NCBI RefSeq assembly: GCF_001507435.1
Contig: NZ_LMWH01000236.1
Coordinates: 28,056-92,055 of the forward strand
DNA from: Streptomyces sp. NRRL F-5122
GTDB taxonomy: Bacteria > Actinomycetota > Actinomycetes > Streptomycetales > Streptomycetaceae
Length of the DNA: 64,000 bases
Direction of reading: 5' to 3'
In this document: positions 25,489-34,728 of the stretch, in pieces
Position numbering within the stretch: the stretch's first letter is position 1
Layout of the letters: each line of letters begins with the position of its first letter
Notes under the pieces: generated by a model
Database searches by the model: none
What the model was told of the DNA's origin: nothing
Seen by the model: only the letters and a program-made list of their open reading frames with translations
Program-made: the position numbers and the translations under genes

Positions 25489-28254
25489 TCACCAGCCGGG
25501 ATAGCGGCCCCACCAGTGCGGGTCCCAGCCGCTGTTATACTCGGTGCCACTGGGCCGGTCGGTGAGCTGAGCGACGAGGTCCCGGGCCAGGGTGTCGAGG
25601 ACCCAGGCCAGTTCGTGGCGGCTCACCAGGTCTACGGGGAGCGCCTCGGCGCCGTGGACAGCTCCGAGCAGCGCGCCGGCCACGCAGGCGACCGAGTCGC
25701 CGTCCGGCGCGCTGGCGGCGAAACTCAGTGCCGCTGCGAGGTCGGTGCGGAGGGGGAAGGAGGCGGCGACGTACAGGCCGCCGAGGAGCGCCGACGGCGC
25801 GGTGGCGTCCGGTGCTAGTTGTGCGAGCCGTCGTACGTCCGCGGTTTGGTCCTTGGTCTGCCGAAGTACGGCGGTGAGTCGGTTGTGCTCGTCGTCGGTG
25901 AGGTCTTGGTCGAGGGAGGGCAGGGCGCAGAGCCCGGCCTGCAGGGAGTCCAAGACGCGTTCGCCGATCAGGCAGTGCTGCACGAGCGCGGTCGCGTGGG
26001 CGGCGGCAGCGTGTGCAGCCCTGTCGCCGTGGGTGAGAGCGGCGACCTCTCGGGCTTGTCGGACCCAGTACTGCGGGTCTCCCCCAGCGGCGGCCACGGC
26101 GAGCGGGATGGTGCGTGTGAGCGCGTGGCAGCCGCGGCTAGGGGTCACCCCGGCGCCTAGCTCGATCTTGGACAGGGCCGCCACCGTCGACGGTGCGCTA
26201 CCCCGCCGTTCGGCCAGCACGGGTACCTGGGCGAGCCAGCCGTCCGGCCACGCCTCGCCGGCGCTGCCCCCGGCCCAGCGGTGTCGCATCCGCACGGCCT
26301 CGATCCCCTGCAGGGCCGCCCATCTGCAGTAGGCGTGCCACACCACCCCCGGGGGACTGCTGATGCCCTTGTGATCGCCCCGTACGAACGCGCGGATCGT
26401 TCCCTCGGCGGTGAAGCATGCCAGCTGGGTGCTGACGCCGGCCCGCAGCGGCCCGGTGGTCGGCAGCGTGTCCTGGGCGGCGCCCAGTGTGTCGCCCAGC
26501 GCCAGGCCCAGCAGCAGTCCACGCACCCGGGATGGCGCTCCTCTCTCGTTCAGCAACTCCTTGCGCCGCTTCTGCTTCTGCGTCGCGTCACGGTCCGGCT
26601 CCAGTTCCTTAGGCAATGGTTCGGCAATGGCATCGTTCAGTTGGTTGATGCGCTCCCTCGGCAGCTCTCGACCTTCTTCCTGGCCATCCCGGATGGGTCC
26701 GTCGGTCTCCCGGTTCCGCGCTGAGGGACCGCTGGTGGCCCGCTCGGCGGTCAACTCGTGCACCGCGTCCTGCATCTCTGGGTGCTTGTCGAGATGCCAG
26801 CCGCCGGTCAGCACCTGGCGCAGGTCGTTCAGCGCGGTTTCGGCGTCGGTTCCGGTGGCCAGGTTGCTGTAGAGGGCTGCAACGGCCGGGGTGCGGCTCT
26901 GACCGGCCGCGCAGTGCAGTAGGACCCGCTTGCCGGCGTCGCGCAGCCGCAGTACCTGGCGGGCTGCCTGGTCCATGACGTAGTGGAGGTTGGCGTTGTG
27001 TCCCTGACTGTCCACTAGCCAGACGCGAACGTGCTCGATGTCGGCGCCGGGGAGGATCGGGTCCGTCCCGACCCGGCACAGCGAGACCACGGCATCGACG
27101 GGGACTGGCTCGGCACGCTGAGTCAGGGCCAGGTTGCCCAGTACCACACCAGGGTCGTGCGGGTGGTGTATCGCGAAGGCCCGGCTGGACTGCGGCGGGA
27201 TCGGCATGCGCTGTGCCGAGGGCCAGCCTGTGGCGTCGTTGCTCCCGCTGCGGGCGGTGAGCACGGCCAGCCGGACCAGATCGGCCTGTCTGTGGCCGGG
27301 CCAGCCGTGGACGGCCTGCTGCCACTGAAGCGGGATGCCGGAGCAGCCCCAGCGTGCGCCGAGCAGGGCGCCGGCGATCGCCGCGACGGTGTCGGTGTCC
27401 GTCCCGGCGCGCACCGCCGCCCCCAGGGCGACGTGCAGGTGCTGGGTTGGGAAGCTGCCCTTGGCGGGCAGCAATTCGGGGACGACGGTGCGGGTGATCG
27501 CAGACCAGGCGGCCTGGAGCGCATGCACCACCCAGCCGTTGTTGGTGAAGTGGTGCGGCGGGTGGGTCTCCGCCTCGTCCAGCCGCCGTGTCCACACGTC
27601 CCGGCGTTCCGCGGGGAGCAGGTCCAGGCCGGCGCGAACGCCGTCGAACGTGCCCTCGAGAACGGCAGTACGGATACCGGAGCACCACAGCACGCAGGCG
27701 TCGGCGCAGTCGGGATCGGGGTGGGTGAGCGCGCTGACGGCGGTGGCGGCCTCGGCCATCTCCTCGGCGTCGGCCAGTTGGGCGAGAGCGACGATCCCGG
27801 TGCGCATCAGCGAGCCGTTCCCGGCGGCGCGATCGTTGCCGGTGGTGAATTCGCGAGCGGCCTCCGACAGAGCCGCGCCTGGCGCTCCCCCGGCCCGACG
27901 GGCGACGTCCAGTACGGTTCGGGTCTGCGAGCCGACGTCAGTGGCGCCGCCGCTCAGCCATTGCTGGAAGTTGGCAGCGATCTGATCGAGGGCCTCGGGG
28001 GTGCGTAGATCCGCCCCGGTGGCCGCGACCTCCGCGATGCACACCTGCATCTGGGTGTCGTCGGAGTACTCGCCGGGCTCGTACGGCCCCAGGCCACCGC
28101 CGATCATCTGTGGTTGCTGGTCTTCGCGCAGCCTTGCCGCGAATTCGTAGGGCACGCCGAGCGCGTCGCCCACGGCTGCTCCGAGCAGTACGCCGGCGGC
28201 CCGGTCGGTGCCCAGGGCGTCCAAGTGGGGCCGGGGTTTACGGGCGTGGGCCAT
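25489..28254 (-). CDS. ADP-ribosylglycohydrolase / dual-specificity phosphatase / ADP-ribosylglycohydrolase fusion
   Basis: 921 aa from ATG 28254. Domain 1 (~15-360): DraG/ARH type with LGAAVGDALGVPYEF, the metal motif EYSDDTQM, AAGNGSLMRT and GTDTDTVAAIAGALLGA. Domain 2 (~370-520): dual-specificity phosphatase with VLLHCAAGQSRTPAVAAL (HC-x5-R). A charged linker follows. Domain 3 (~590-905): second ARH-like fold (VRGLLLGLALGDTLGAAQD, QLACFTAEGTIRAF, DGDSVACVAGALLGAVHG) in which the first SDDT motif is replaced by TAEG, so it may be inactive or specialised. It probably reverses ADP-ribosylation and dephosphorylates a linked substrate (inference). Confidence 0.88.
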   Translation of the reverse strand: MAHARKPRPHLDALGTDRAAGVLLGAAVGDALGVPYEFAARLREDQQPQMIGGGLGPYEPGEYSDDTQMQVCIAEVAATGADLRTPEALDQIAANFQQWLSGGATDVGSQTRTVLDVARRAGGAPGAALSEAAREFTTGNDRAAGNGSLMRTGIVALAQLADAEEMAEAATAVSALTHPDPDCADACVLWCSGIRTAVLEGTFDGVRAGLDLLPAERRDVWTRRLDEAETHPPHHFTNNGWVVHALQAAWSAITRTVVPELLPAKGSFPTQHLHVALGAAVRAGTDTDTVAAIAGALLGARWGCSGIPLQWQQAVHGWPGHRQADLVRLAVLTARSGSNDATGWPSAQRMPIPPQSSRAFAIHHPHDPGVVLGNLALTQRAEPVPVDAVVSLCRVGTDPILPGADIEHVRVWLVDSQGHNANLHYVMDQAARQVLRLRDAGKRVLLHCAAGQSRTPAVAALYSNLATGTDAETALNDLRQVLTGGWHLDKHPEMQDAVHELTAERATSGPSARNRETDGPIRDGQEEGRELPRERINQLNDAIAEPLPKELEPDRDATQKQKRRKELLNERGAPSRVRGLLLGLALGDTLGAAQDTLPTTGPLRAGVSTQLACFTAEGTIRAFVRGDHKGISSPPGVVWHAYCRWAALQGIEAVRMRHRWAGGSAGEAWPDGWLAQVPVLAERRGSAPSTVAALSKIELGAGVTPSRGCHALTRTIPLAVAAAGGDPQYWVRQAREVAALTHGDRAAHAAAAHATALVQHCLIGERVLDSLQAGLCALPSLDQDLTDDEHNRLTAVLRQTKDQTADVRRLAQLAPDATAPSALLGGLYVAASFPLRTDLAAALSFAASAPDGDSVACVAGALLGAVHGAEALPVDLVSRHELAWVLDTLARDLVAQLTDRPSGTEYNSGWDPHWWGRYPGW

Positions 28255-28419
28255 GGGGCCTCCATGTGGTGCGGCGGCGCACGTTTGTGAGCCGAGCAGT
28301 GGCGGGCGGGCAGCGATCCCAGGCGTAAGCAGTCGGGGTGGCACAGCCGCAACTGGCAGGCTGAGAAAGTCGGTTCATCGGCGGCTTGATGCTTCGCCAG
28401 ATTGGCACGACACCCCAGT

Positions 28420-28438
28420 TATCGTCAAGGAGACGATA
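28420..28438. promoter_or_regulatory. Candidate operator upstream of the ARH-phosphatase gene
   Basis: A perfect inverted repeat TATCGTC-aagga-GACGATA lies 166 bases upstream of the gene start at 28254. The 19-bp dyad length suits a dimeric repressor. No regulator gene is adjacent, so the binding protein is unknown. Confidence 0.4.
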
Positions 28439-29254
28439 GCGAGTGCTTGTCAGGACCGGCAGCAAAGGGGTTCACAGCAGTGCTCGTGTGGCGAACTCGC
28501 CCAGTCAAACGGCCAGGGATGCCACGTCCACCGATGGGCAGCCGCTCTCGCCGACCTCATGGCCATGTCGCGGAAGAGGCTCGACCTAGTCCGTACGGGA
28601 CGCTCGGGCGGATCTCGGGCTGGCGCCGACGTAGCCGCCATCGTGCGGGCAGGTCACTCACTTCCACGGCTGGGCGCGGGGCGCGGATACGCTCGCGGGA
28701 GCGGTCGGGGGTCGCCGGTCGCGGAGCTGCGTTGGACGCGGCCTCTCAGGACGCATGCCCGTGCACAGGCCGAAGGCATTGCGGTAGAAGCCGCAGCGTT
28801 CGGCTTTGTGGGCGGCGATCGCGCGCGGGAGGACGGGGCGCGAGGTAGGGCCGTCCGCGGCCGGAGGCGGGTCGAACTCGTAAGCGCGCCGGCCCGGGCG
28901 GATGGGCAGGGACCACCAGGCCATCCGGGAGTGGGATGGCCGGGTGACAGCGAACCGACCCAGTCCCCGGTGCGGCGAGGCCTCGGGCAGGATGTCCAGT
29001 ACCGCTAAAGCCCGCTGGGCGCAGGAATTTCGATCTCCAGGCGGACCTGGGCGAACAGAGTCTGTGCGCAGCACCGCGTGAGCGCCCTTCCCATCTCGCG
29101 TGTTGTTCAGTGCAGGTGCCGCTCACGTTGCGTCAACTTGTGTACGTTCCATGGTTCGACTTGCGCTGACTACCCGTCATCACGTTAATGGTCCCGACGC
29201 GTCGAGATGCCGTCACGGTAGCGTGGTGGGCTGGCGGTTCGGGGGAGCGTGGGT
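28439..29254. other. 816-bp stretch between the ARH gene and the CRISPR operon, no gene recognised
   Basis: A minus-strand frame (29074-28658) contains MAWWSLPIRPGRRAYEFDPP and AERCGFYRNAFGLC but lacks a convincing start and matches no family. The last ~150 bases should hold the CRISPR operon promoter; the strand there is less GC-rich (around 29120-29200), but no clean -35/-10 pair can be assigned. Confidence 0.35.
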
Positions 29255-31318
29255 GTGAGCGAGTACGAGTTCGTCAATCCGTACACCTTCGTACAGGTAC
29301 CGAAGGAGGTACCCAGAGACTGGCGCTCGGCGCCGCCTGGGCATGGTCAACTGCGGCCGGACCGGATCAGTGGTCTGCTGGAGGTGACGCTGACGGCGCG
29401 CAGTCCGTTGATGCTGCGGCACGTCTATGACGGTGACGATGCCGCCTTCCCCACGCGTCGCTTGCCTGGCTTCGATGAGCCCGTGCCGTTCGTGCCGGGG
29501 TCGTCGCTGGCCGGTGCCGTGCGGTCGCTGCACGAAACCCTCGCCGGTGGCTGCCTGCGGGTGTTCAATTCCGACTTCCGGCCCGGTTACCGCGACGAGG
29601 CACGGGTCAGGACGGACTCCTGGCGATTGGCGCTGGTCGAGAAGGTCGACGAGCGAGGGGCTCCCTCGCGGTTGCGGTTATGCGGGGAGACGGTGTGGGT
29701 GGAGTACACCGCGCTGCACAAGGCCCTCGGGGGAGCCGCGAAGTTGACGACGGGGGCGCGGGTCACGCTGCTGAGCGGGAGCGTCCAGTCGTCGCTGGGG
29801 CGGCTGGAGTTGAGGGAGCCGTTCGAGGTCAAGGAGGGCGGGGAGTCGGTCGTGCTGGTGACCGACTCCGGGGCCCGGCATCGCACGCGGAAGAACCCGG
29901 ACGGTGGCAGGGAGCTGCCTGGCCGACACTTCTGTGCGACCGGCGAGCTGGAACCCGGCTCGCTTGAGGTCGTTCTGCCCGACGAGGTGTGGCAGGAGTA
30001 CCTCGACGCCGTGGACGGCACGCGCGACGTCCAGGAGTACCGGCAGACGCCGTCGCCGGGCGACTTGCCCTCGCGGAATGCCGAGCCGGTGCGCGTGTTT
30101 CACAAGGACGAGCGGCTCGGTCTGGTCGGATACCGGGATCCGGCACGGCGGGAGCTGCGTCCGGGGCATGTGGTGTGGGTGGATCCGGAGCGCGCGGGGC
30201 AGGCGGTGCGGCTGCGCGGGATCTCCCTATCGACGATCTGGCGGCACCCCGGTGGCCGTATCAAGGCGGGTGAGCGTGTCCACCTGCAGGCCCGCGCCTG
30301 CCGGGACCCGGAGGACCTGTGCCCGAGCTGCCGGCTCTTTGGCTCGGTGGACGCGGAGGGCGCCGACGACAAGGGGGGCGGTGCCCGCCAGAAGGCGTAC
30401 CGCGGGCACGTCCGCTTCGGTGACGCCGTACCGGCCGAAGCCTATGGGCTGGACGAGGAGTTCCTGCCGCCGATGGGTGCTCCGAAGCCGGGTGCCGGGC
30501 AGTTCTACCTGACCCGGGACGACAGCCTGGAAGGGAAGAGTGCCACGTCCGACCCAGACAGGGCGCTGCGGGAGTGGGGGTCGGAGGCGGATAGCGGCGG
30601 TGGTCGTCGGCTTCGGGGCCGCAAGTACTACTGGCTTACCGGGGAAGCTGGCAAGCGGCCGTACTTCCGTGCGCGCAGCGGCAGCCGGGACGTCTTCCAC
30701 GACCTGTACGGGCCGGAGAACAAGATGGTCTCGAAGGCACAGTCGGTCTCGGAGGGCGCGCAGTTCACGGCAGAGGTCCGGTTCGAGAACCTCGACGCGG
30801 TCGCTCTGGGCGGGCTGCTGTGCGCGCTGGACCCGGGTCTCCTGCTGCACCACTTCGACCCGAAGGACGAGGAGCGCCCCCGGTACGGCTGGGCTCTGGG
30901 CGGCGGCCGCCCGCTCGGGTTCGGCACGTGCACGTCGGAGGTGAAGATCCGGGAACTGGACTCCGCGGCCAGTCGCTACCTCGGCACCGAGGCGCCCGCC
31001 CTGGACGTCGAAAAGGCGGTGGCGGCGTTCCGCAAATCGGCCGGGGATGATCTGCGGGACACCTGGAAGCGCCAGCTGACCAAGGTCCTGCGGCTGGACT
31101 GGGCGCCGACCGACCGCGTGTGGTACCCGCCGGCGCAGCCGATTCCCGACCCGGAACGGACACTCAACCCCGAGGCGCTGAAAGCGAGCTTCACATTCTG
31201 GAAAGAGACATCCGGCTCACGGACGAATCCCTACGTGCAGTTGCCGTCGCCGGCAGCGCCGCGCCCGAAGATGACGATGAAGGTGATCCCCCAGAAGAAG
31301 GGGAAGGGCGGGAAGTGA
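29255..31318 (+). CDS. Type III CRISPR RAMP protein, TIGR03986-like
   Basis: 687 aa. GTG 29255 is preferred over GTG 29249 because GGGGGAG (29241-29247) is correctly spaced only from the former. Long RAMP-superfamily protein: an N-terminal RAMP fold (PFVPGSSLAGAVRSLHETLA), insertions, then LCPSCRLFGSVDAEGADD, a Cys-containing Csm3/Cmr-type motif, and C-terminal GWALGGGRPLGFGTCTSEV with the Gly-rich RAMP loop. Proteins of this length and layout accompany Csx10 and Csx19 in III-D loci. Predicted backbone component of the interference complex. First gene of an eight-gene operon; the stop overlaps cas10 by 4 bases. Confidence 0.82.
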   Translation: MSEYEFVNPYTFVQVPKEVPRDWRSAPPGHGQLRPDRISGLLEVTLTARSPLMLRHVYDGDDAAFPTRRLPGFDEPVPFVPGSSLAGAVRSLHETLAGGCLRVFNSDFRPGYRDEARVRTDSWRLALVEKVDERGAPSRLRLCGETVWVEYTALHKALGGAAKLTTGARVTLLSGSVQSSLGRLELREPFEVKEGGESVVLVTDSGARHRTRKNPDGGRELPGRHFCATGELEPGSLEVVLPDEVWQEYLDAVDGTRDVQEYRQTPSPGDLPSRNAEPVRVFHKDERLGLVGYRDPARRELRPGHVVWVDPERAGQAVRLRGISLSTIWRHPGGRIKAGERVHLQARACRDPEDLCPSCRLFGSVDAEGADDKGGGARQKAYRGHVRFGDAVPAEAYGLDEEFLPPMGAPKPGAGQFYLTRDDSLEGKSATSDPDRALREWGSEADSGGGRRLRGRKYYWLTGEAGKRPYFRARSGSRDVFHDLYGPENKMVSKAQSVSEGAQFTAEVRFENLDAVALGGLLCALDPGLLLHHFDPKDEERPRYGWALGGGRPLGFGTCTSEVKIRELDSAASRYLGTEAPALDVEKAVAAFRKSAGDDLRDTWKRQLTKVLRLDWAPTDRVWYPPAQPIPDPERTLNPEALKASFTFWKETSGSRTNPYVQLPSPAAPRPKMTMKVIPQKKGKGGK

Positions 31319-32817
31319 CCGTGACCCACACCGGCACCGCCTATGTGTACGTGGACTTCGGCGCCATCCGGATCCAGTCGTACCTGACACGCACCGCGGG
31401 TCTGCGCGGGCACCGCGCCGCCAGCGACAGCCTCGCCCGCGCCACGGCTCCCGGCATCGTCGAGGGCGTGGTGGGGCAGCTCGCGGAGGTGAACGACGAG
31501 GCCGGCGAGGCGGATGGGGTCGTCAGTCTCCGCCTCACCCCGGTTGCTGGCGAAGACCTCAAAGCACGAGTTGAGCGCCTTCAGGACCGGGTCTTCGCGC
31601 ATCTGCGCCAAGCCCTGCCGGGGGCGGAGTTCCACTCGGTCTGGGGCCAGGGCGAGTACTACCTGAACGCATACGACAAGGAGATCCACCCGAAGACCGA
31701 GGCGGGCGATGTCCGCTACGACCTGCCAGCGACCGCGGAGTTCCCGCTCGCCGTCCCCTGCGCGATGTGCCACACGGACCCTGCGGCCACCTGGGAGACG
31801 GTCACCGGAAAGAGGCAGCGGCTGTGCCCGGACTGCTCGATGCGGAACGTGCCGCGCAGGCGATCGGCGGGTGACGGGCGCAGTCCGGAGGGGCGGCTGG
31901 CGGAGAGTCTGCCGGTCACCCACGCCGCTCCAGAGGACTTCGCGGCGCTGGCCGCGCTGGGCCACGCCCGGTCGGGCCGCAACCACCTGGCGACGGTGGC
32001 CATCGACGGGAACGCGTTCGGGGAGTTCTTCAAGGCGCTCGCCAAGGAGGGCAGCGAGGACGCCCAGATGCGGGACTGGAAGAAGAGCATCTCCCAGTCC
32101 CTGTCAGCGGCCACGCGGGATGCGCTGGCAGAGGCGACAGTGAACCTGCCGCTGACCATCGAACGCGACCAGGTGGTGGTCGTCCCGCACGTCGTCGGCG
32201 GTGACGATGTGCTGGTCAGCCTACCCGCCGACCAGGCATGGGAGTTCACGCTCGCTTTCCTGCGTGAATTCGGCCAGGCCGTCCACGCGGCGACCGCCGG
32301 CATCCTGGAGGTCCTGAACCGGCGTCGCGCCCAACGCGCGCAGGGGGAAACGTCACTGGAGGCTCCGACGGCGTCGGCGGGAATCGTCTTCGCGCATTCC
32401 AGTTATCCGCTGAGCCTGCTCGTGGAGTTGGCCGGCCAGCGTCTGAGCGAGGCCAAGCGAGCCGTGCGTGGCAAGGCAGCCTCAGTACAGTGGCTGGACA
32501 TCACAGCCGACGGCACCGAGGCCCCCGGACACGATCCGCTCCGTCTGTCCACGCTGCGCACCCCTGCCGGTGATCCCACCCTCGAGGCGCAGGCGCTGTC
32601 CGCACTGGCCCGCGTCCCTGCCAGCCATCGCGCCCGCCTCGCGGAGGCGTTGCGCTCCGATGGTGAGATCACTGCCGCTGTGATCGCGCACCGGGTCGGC
32701 CATCTCAAGGCGGTGCAGCCCTTCCTCTCTCCCTTCGACCAGCAGAATGCGCCGCCGCCCACCGGGATCGGCCTGGGTGCGGCCCTCGGAATCGCCAGGT
32801 GGTGGCCGTGCGCGTGA
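31315..32817 (+). CDS. cas10: Cas10, signalling subunit of the type III complex (no HD domain)
   Basis: 500 aa from GTG 31315 (GTGA overlap). First palm-like part near the N terminus (YVYVDFGAIRIQSYLTRT). Zinc-binding cysteines at 149, 152, 171 and 174. Second palm with VAIDGNAFGEFFK (residues ~228-240) and the catalytic GGDD at 295-298. The HD nuclease domain usual at the N terminus is absent, so DNA cleavage by Cas10 is unlikely. GGDD is intact, so target-triggered cyclic oligoadenylate synthesis is expected (family knowledge). The stop overlaps the next start. Confidence 0.88.
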   Translation: MTVTHTGTAYVYVDFGAIRIQSYLTRTAGLRGHRAASDSLARATAPGIVEGVVGQLAEVNDEAGEADGVVSLRLTPVAGEDLKARVERLQDRVFAHLRQALPGAEFHSVWGQGEYYLNAYDKEIHPKTEAGDVRYDLPATAEFPLAVPCAMCHTDPAATWETVTGKRQRLCPDCSMRNVPRRRSAGDGRSPEGRLAESLPVTHAAPEDFAALAALGHARSGRNHLATVAIDGNAFGEFFKALAKEGSEDAQMRDWKKSISQSLSAATRDALAEATVNLPLTIERDQVVVVPHVVGGDDVLVSLPADQAWEFTLAFLREFGQAVHAATAGILEVLNRRRAQRAQGETSLEAPTASAGIVFAHSSYPLSLLVELAGQRLSEAKRAVRGKAASVQWLDITADGTEAPGHDPLRLSTLRTPAGDPTLEAQALSALARVPASHRARLAEALRSDGEITAAVIAHRVGHLKAVQPFLSPFDQQNAPPPTGIGLGAALGIARWWPCA

Positions 32818-33374
32818 CGATGATTTTCCATGGCCCGTTCCGGGTCGCCACGGGTGTGGCCCGGCCGGGGATCGACGCGGCCGTCGACCGAAACGATCTG
32901 CTGCCGGCGTCCTCGCTGAAGGGCCTGATGCGGGACTCTGCCGAAAACCTCCTGCCTGGACTGCCGGGCTTGGTGGAGCACGTGTTCGGCGGGGCACGGA
33001 AGCCCACCGTATGGGCCTGGTCCTCAGCCCGCTTCCCCGACCAGCCCGAAGTGAGGATGCGGGTCCGTGTCTCCCTCGACGAAGAGACAGGTGCAGCCAA
33101 GCGTGACCATCTCCTGTACGGCGAGGAAGTCTGGGCCCGCACCGCCGAGTTCGAGGTCACGCGGCACGCGCGGCTTCCGGAGTCGCCGCTGAGCGAGGAC
33201 GACCACCTGACCGTCTTGGCATGTGCGGCAGCCGGGGTGCACAGCGTCGGCTCCGACCGGCGGCGCGGGCTGGGTTGGGTGGAGTGCACGACCGGCGATC
33301 CGGTCGTGGACGCGGCCCTCGTCGACCGCTTCCGCGCGCTCGCCGCGAACTGGGGGCAGCAGCATGCTTCTTGA
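32814..33374 (+). CDS. Csm3-like RAMP protein (Cas7 group)
   Basis: 186 aa. GTG 32814 overlaps the cas10 stop by 4 bases. RAMP features: MIFHGPFRVATGVARPGID, then LLPASSLKGLMRDSAENLL (the PxSSLKGxxR motif), and C-terminal GVHSVGSDRRRGLGWVEC (Gly-rich loop). It is shorter than most Csm3 proteins. Likely a crRNA-binding backbone subunit, possibly cutting target RNA. Overlaps the csx10-like gene by 11 bases. Confidence 0.83.
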   Translation: MTMIFHGPFRVATGVARPGIDAAVDRNDLLPASSLKGLMRDSAENLLPGLPGLVEHVFGGARKPTVWAWSSARFPDQPEVRMRVRVSLDEETGAAKRDHLLYGEEVWARTAEFEVTRHARLPESPLSEDDHLTVLACAAAGVHSVGSDRRRGLGWVECTTGDPVVDAALVDRFRALAANWGQQHAS

Positions 33375-34728
33375 CATCCAGGTGACCGCACACCAGCCCC
33401 TCGCGCTCGGTGTCCGCCCGGCGGGCACCGCGCCGGTGCAGACCCAGCACCACGTTCCCGGCTCTGTCCTGCGCGGTGCGCTCGCCGCAGCGTGGATCCG
33501 GGATCACGGGCTGCCGAACAAGGTCCCGCCGCAGCTGCGGCGGGAGTTCGTCGCCCTCTTCGAATCCGAGACCGTCTACGGGCCGCTGTTCGCCACCGGG
33601 TCGGGGATCGTTCCGCTGTCGGTGCGGCGCTGCAAGTACCAGCGATGCGCTGGCGTCCACCCCGACGAGGCGTTCGACGACAGCTCCTCCTTGTACTGCG
33701 GAAGTTGCGGAGGGCCACTGACTGCCGGGCGCGGGGAGGTGGAGTTCTTCGGCGGCGCGACGGGCGGTCTCGTCGTCCAGCAAACCCATCTAGAGATCCA
33801 CAACGAACGGCAGGTCGCCTCCGAAGGCGACCTGTTCACCCGCCGTGCCCTCACCCACCACGACCACAAGGGCGACGAGCGGCAGTTCCACGGCCGCGTC
33901 GCTGCCGCCGACGATCTCCCCGAGGCGGCGGCCCGCTGGCTGAGTCAGTGCCGGGGCCTGCGGCTGGGTGGCCGGCGCGGCACGAGCGGCGGCGTCACCT
34001 ACAGTGCCGCCACCGCCTCCCCGCGCCTTCCGGAGACGGGTGAGCGCGTGGCGCTGAGACTCGCCTCCCCGGCTATCCTCACCGACACCAGCGGTCTCCC
34101 TCTCGACCTGGCTGACCGCAACCGGCTGGGCGAGGCACTCGGCGCCGAATTGTCCTCCGTGCTCGCCACGCGCATCGTGCGGGTGGAGCAGGTGTGGGCC
34201 CGGCGGGAGCGCGTCGGCGGCTGGCATGCCGCGTCGAACCTGCCCAAGCCCGTCGAGCTGGCGGTGAGCGCCGGGTCGGTGCTGCTCCTGACCTTCGAGG
34301 AACCGCCCGCGCCCGAGACCCTGCTGGCGCTCGCGGGGCGCGGGGTCGGGCTGCGCCGCAACGAGGGGTTCGGCGCCCTCGAGACCGCCACAAGCGCCTG
34401 GACCCCACCCGGCGGCTTCGTGACCGAGGAAGCGCCGACCGGGCAGGAGGCCATGGATCCGGCGGAGTCCTACGCGCGGATGCTGTACCGGTCGGGCCAC
34501 AGCGCCTGGTTCATCGACCAGCTCCGCCCGTACGTCGAGGAACGCGCCGCCGGCAACCCACCCCACGACGCCCTCCTCGAACGCTCCCGACTGCGCAACC
34601 TGCCCGGTGAACTCCGACGGGACGTCCAGGACCTGCTGCTGCGCGCTACCCCCGGCACCCTGGACCGCACCCTGGCCCGCCTGGCCGCACTGCACCGCCT
34701 GAAAACCGATGAGGAGCACTCGTCATGA
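33364..34728 (+). CDS. csx10: Csx10-like RAMP protein (Cas5 group)
   Basis: 454 aa from ATG 33364. It begins MLLDIQVTAHQPLALGV and has VPGSVLRGALAAAWI, a four-cysteine zinc ribbon (CKYQRCAG ... YCGSCGG), LRLGGRRGTSGGVTYS, and a Gly-rich GRGVGLRRNEGFGALE near the C terminus. Layout and length match Csx10, the Cas5-type subunit that holds the crRNA 5' handle in III-D complexes (family knowledge). The stop overlaps the next start (ATGA). Confidence 0.8.
   Translation: MLLDIQVTAHQPLALGVRPAGTAPVQTQHHVPGSVLRGALAAAWIRDHGLPNKVPPQLRREFVALFESETVYGPLFATGSGIVPLSVRRCKYQRCAGVHPDEAFDDSSSLYCGSCGGPLTAGRGEVEFFGGATGGLVVQQTHLEIHNERQVASEGDLFTRRALTHHDHKGDERQFHGRVAAADDLPEAAARWLSQCRGLRLGGRRGTSGGVTYSAATASPRLPETGERVALRLASPAILTDTSGLPLDLADRNRLGEALGAELSSVLATRIVRVEQVWARRERVGGWHAASNLPKPVELAVSAGSVLLLTFEEPPAPETLLALAGRGVGLRRNEGFGALETATSAWTPPGGFVTEEAPTGQEAMDPAESYARMLYRSGHSAWFIDQLRPYVEERAAGNPPHDALLERSRLRNLPGELRRDVQDLLLRATPGTLDRTLARLAALHRLKTDEEHSS

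Noticed and set aside
31315..32817. HD nuclease domain in Cas10
   Set aside because: Looked for an N-terminal H-D motif; the protein starts directly with the first palm-like part.
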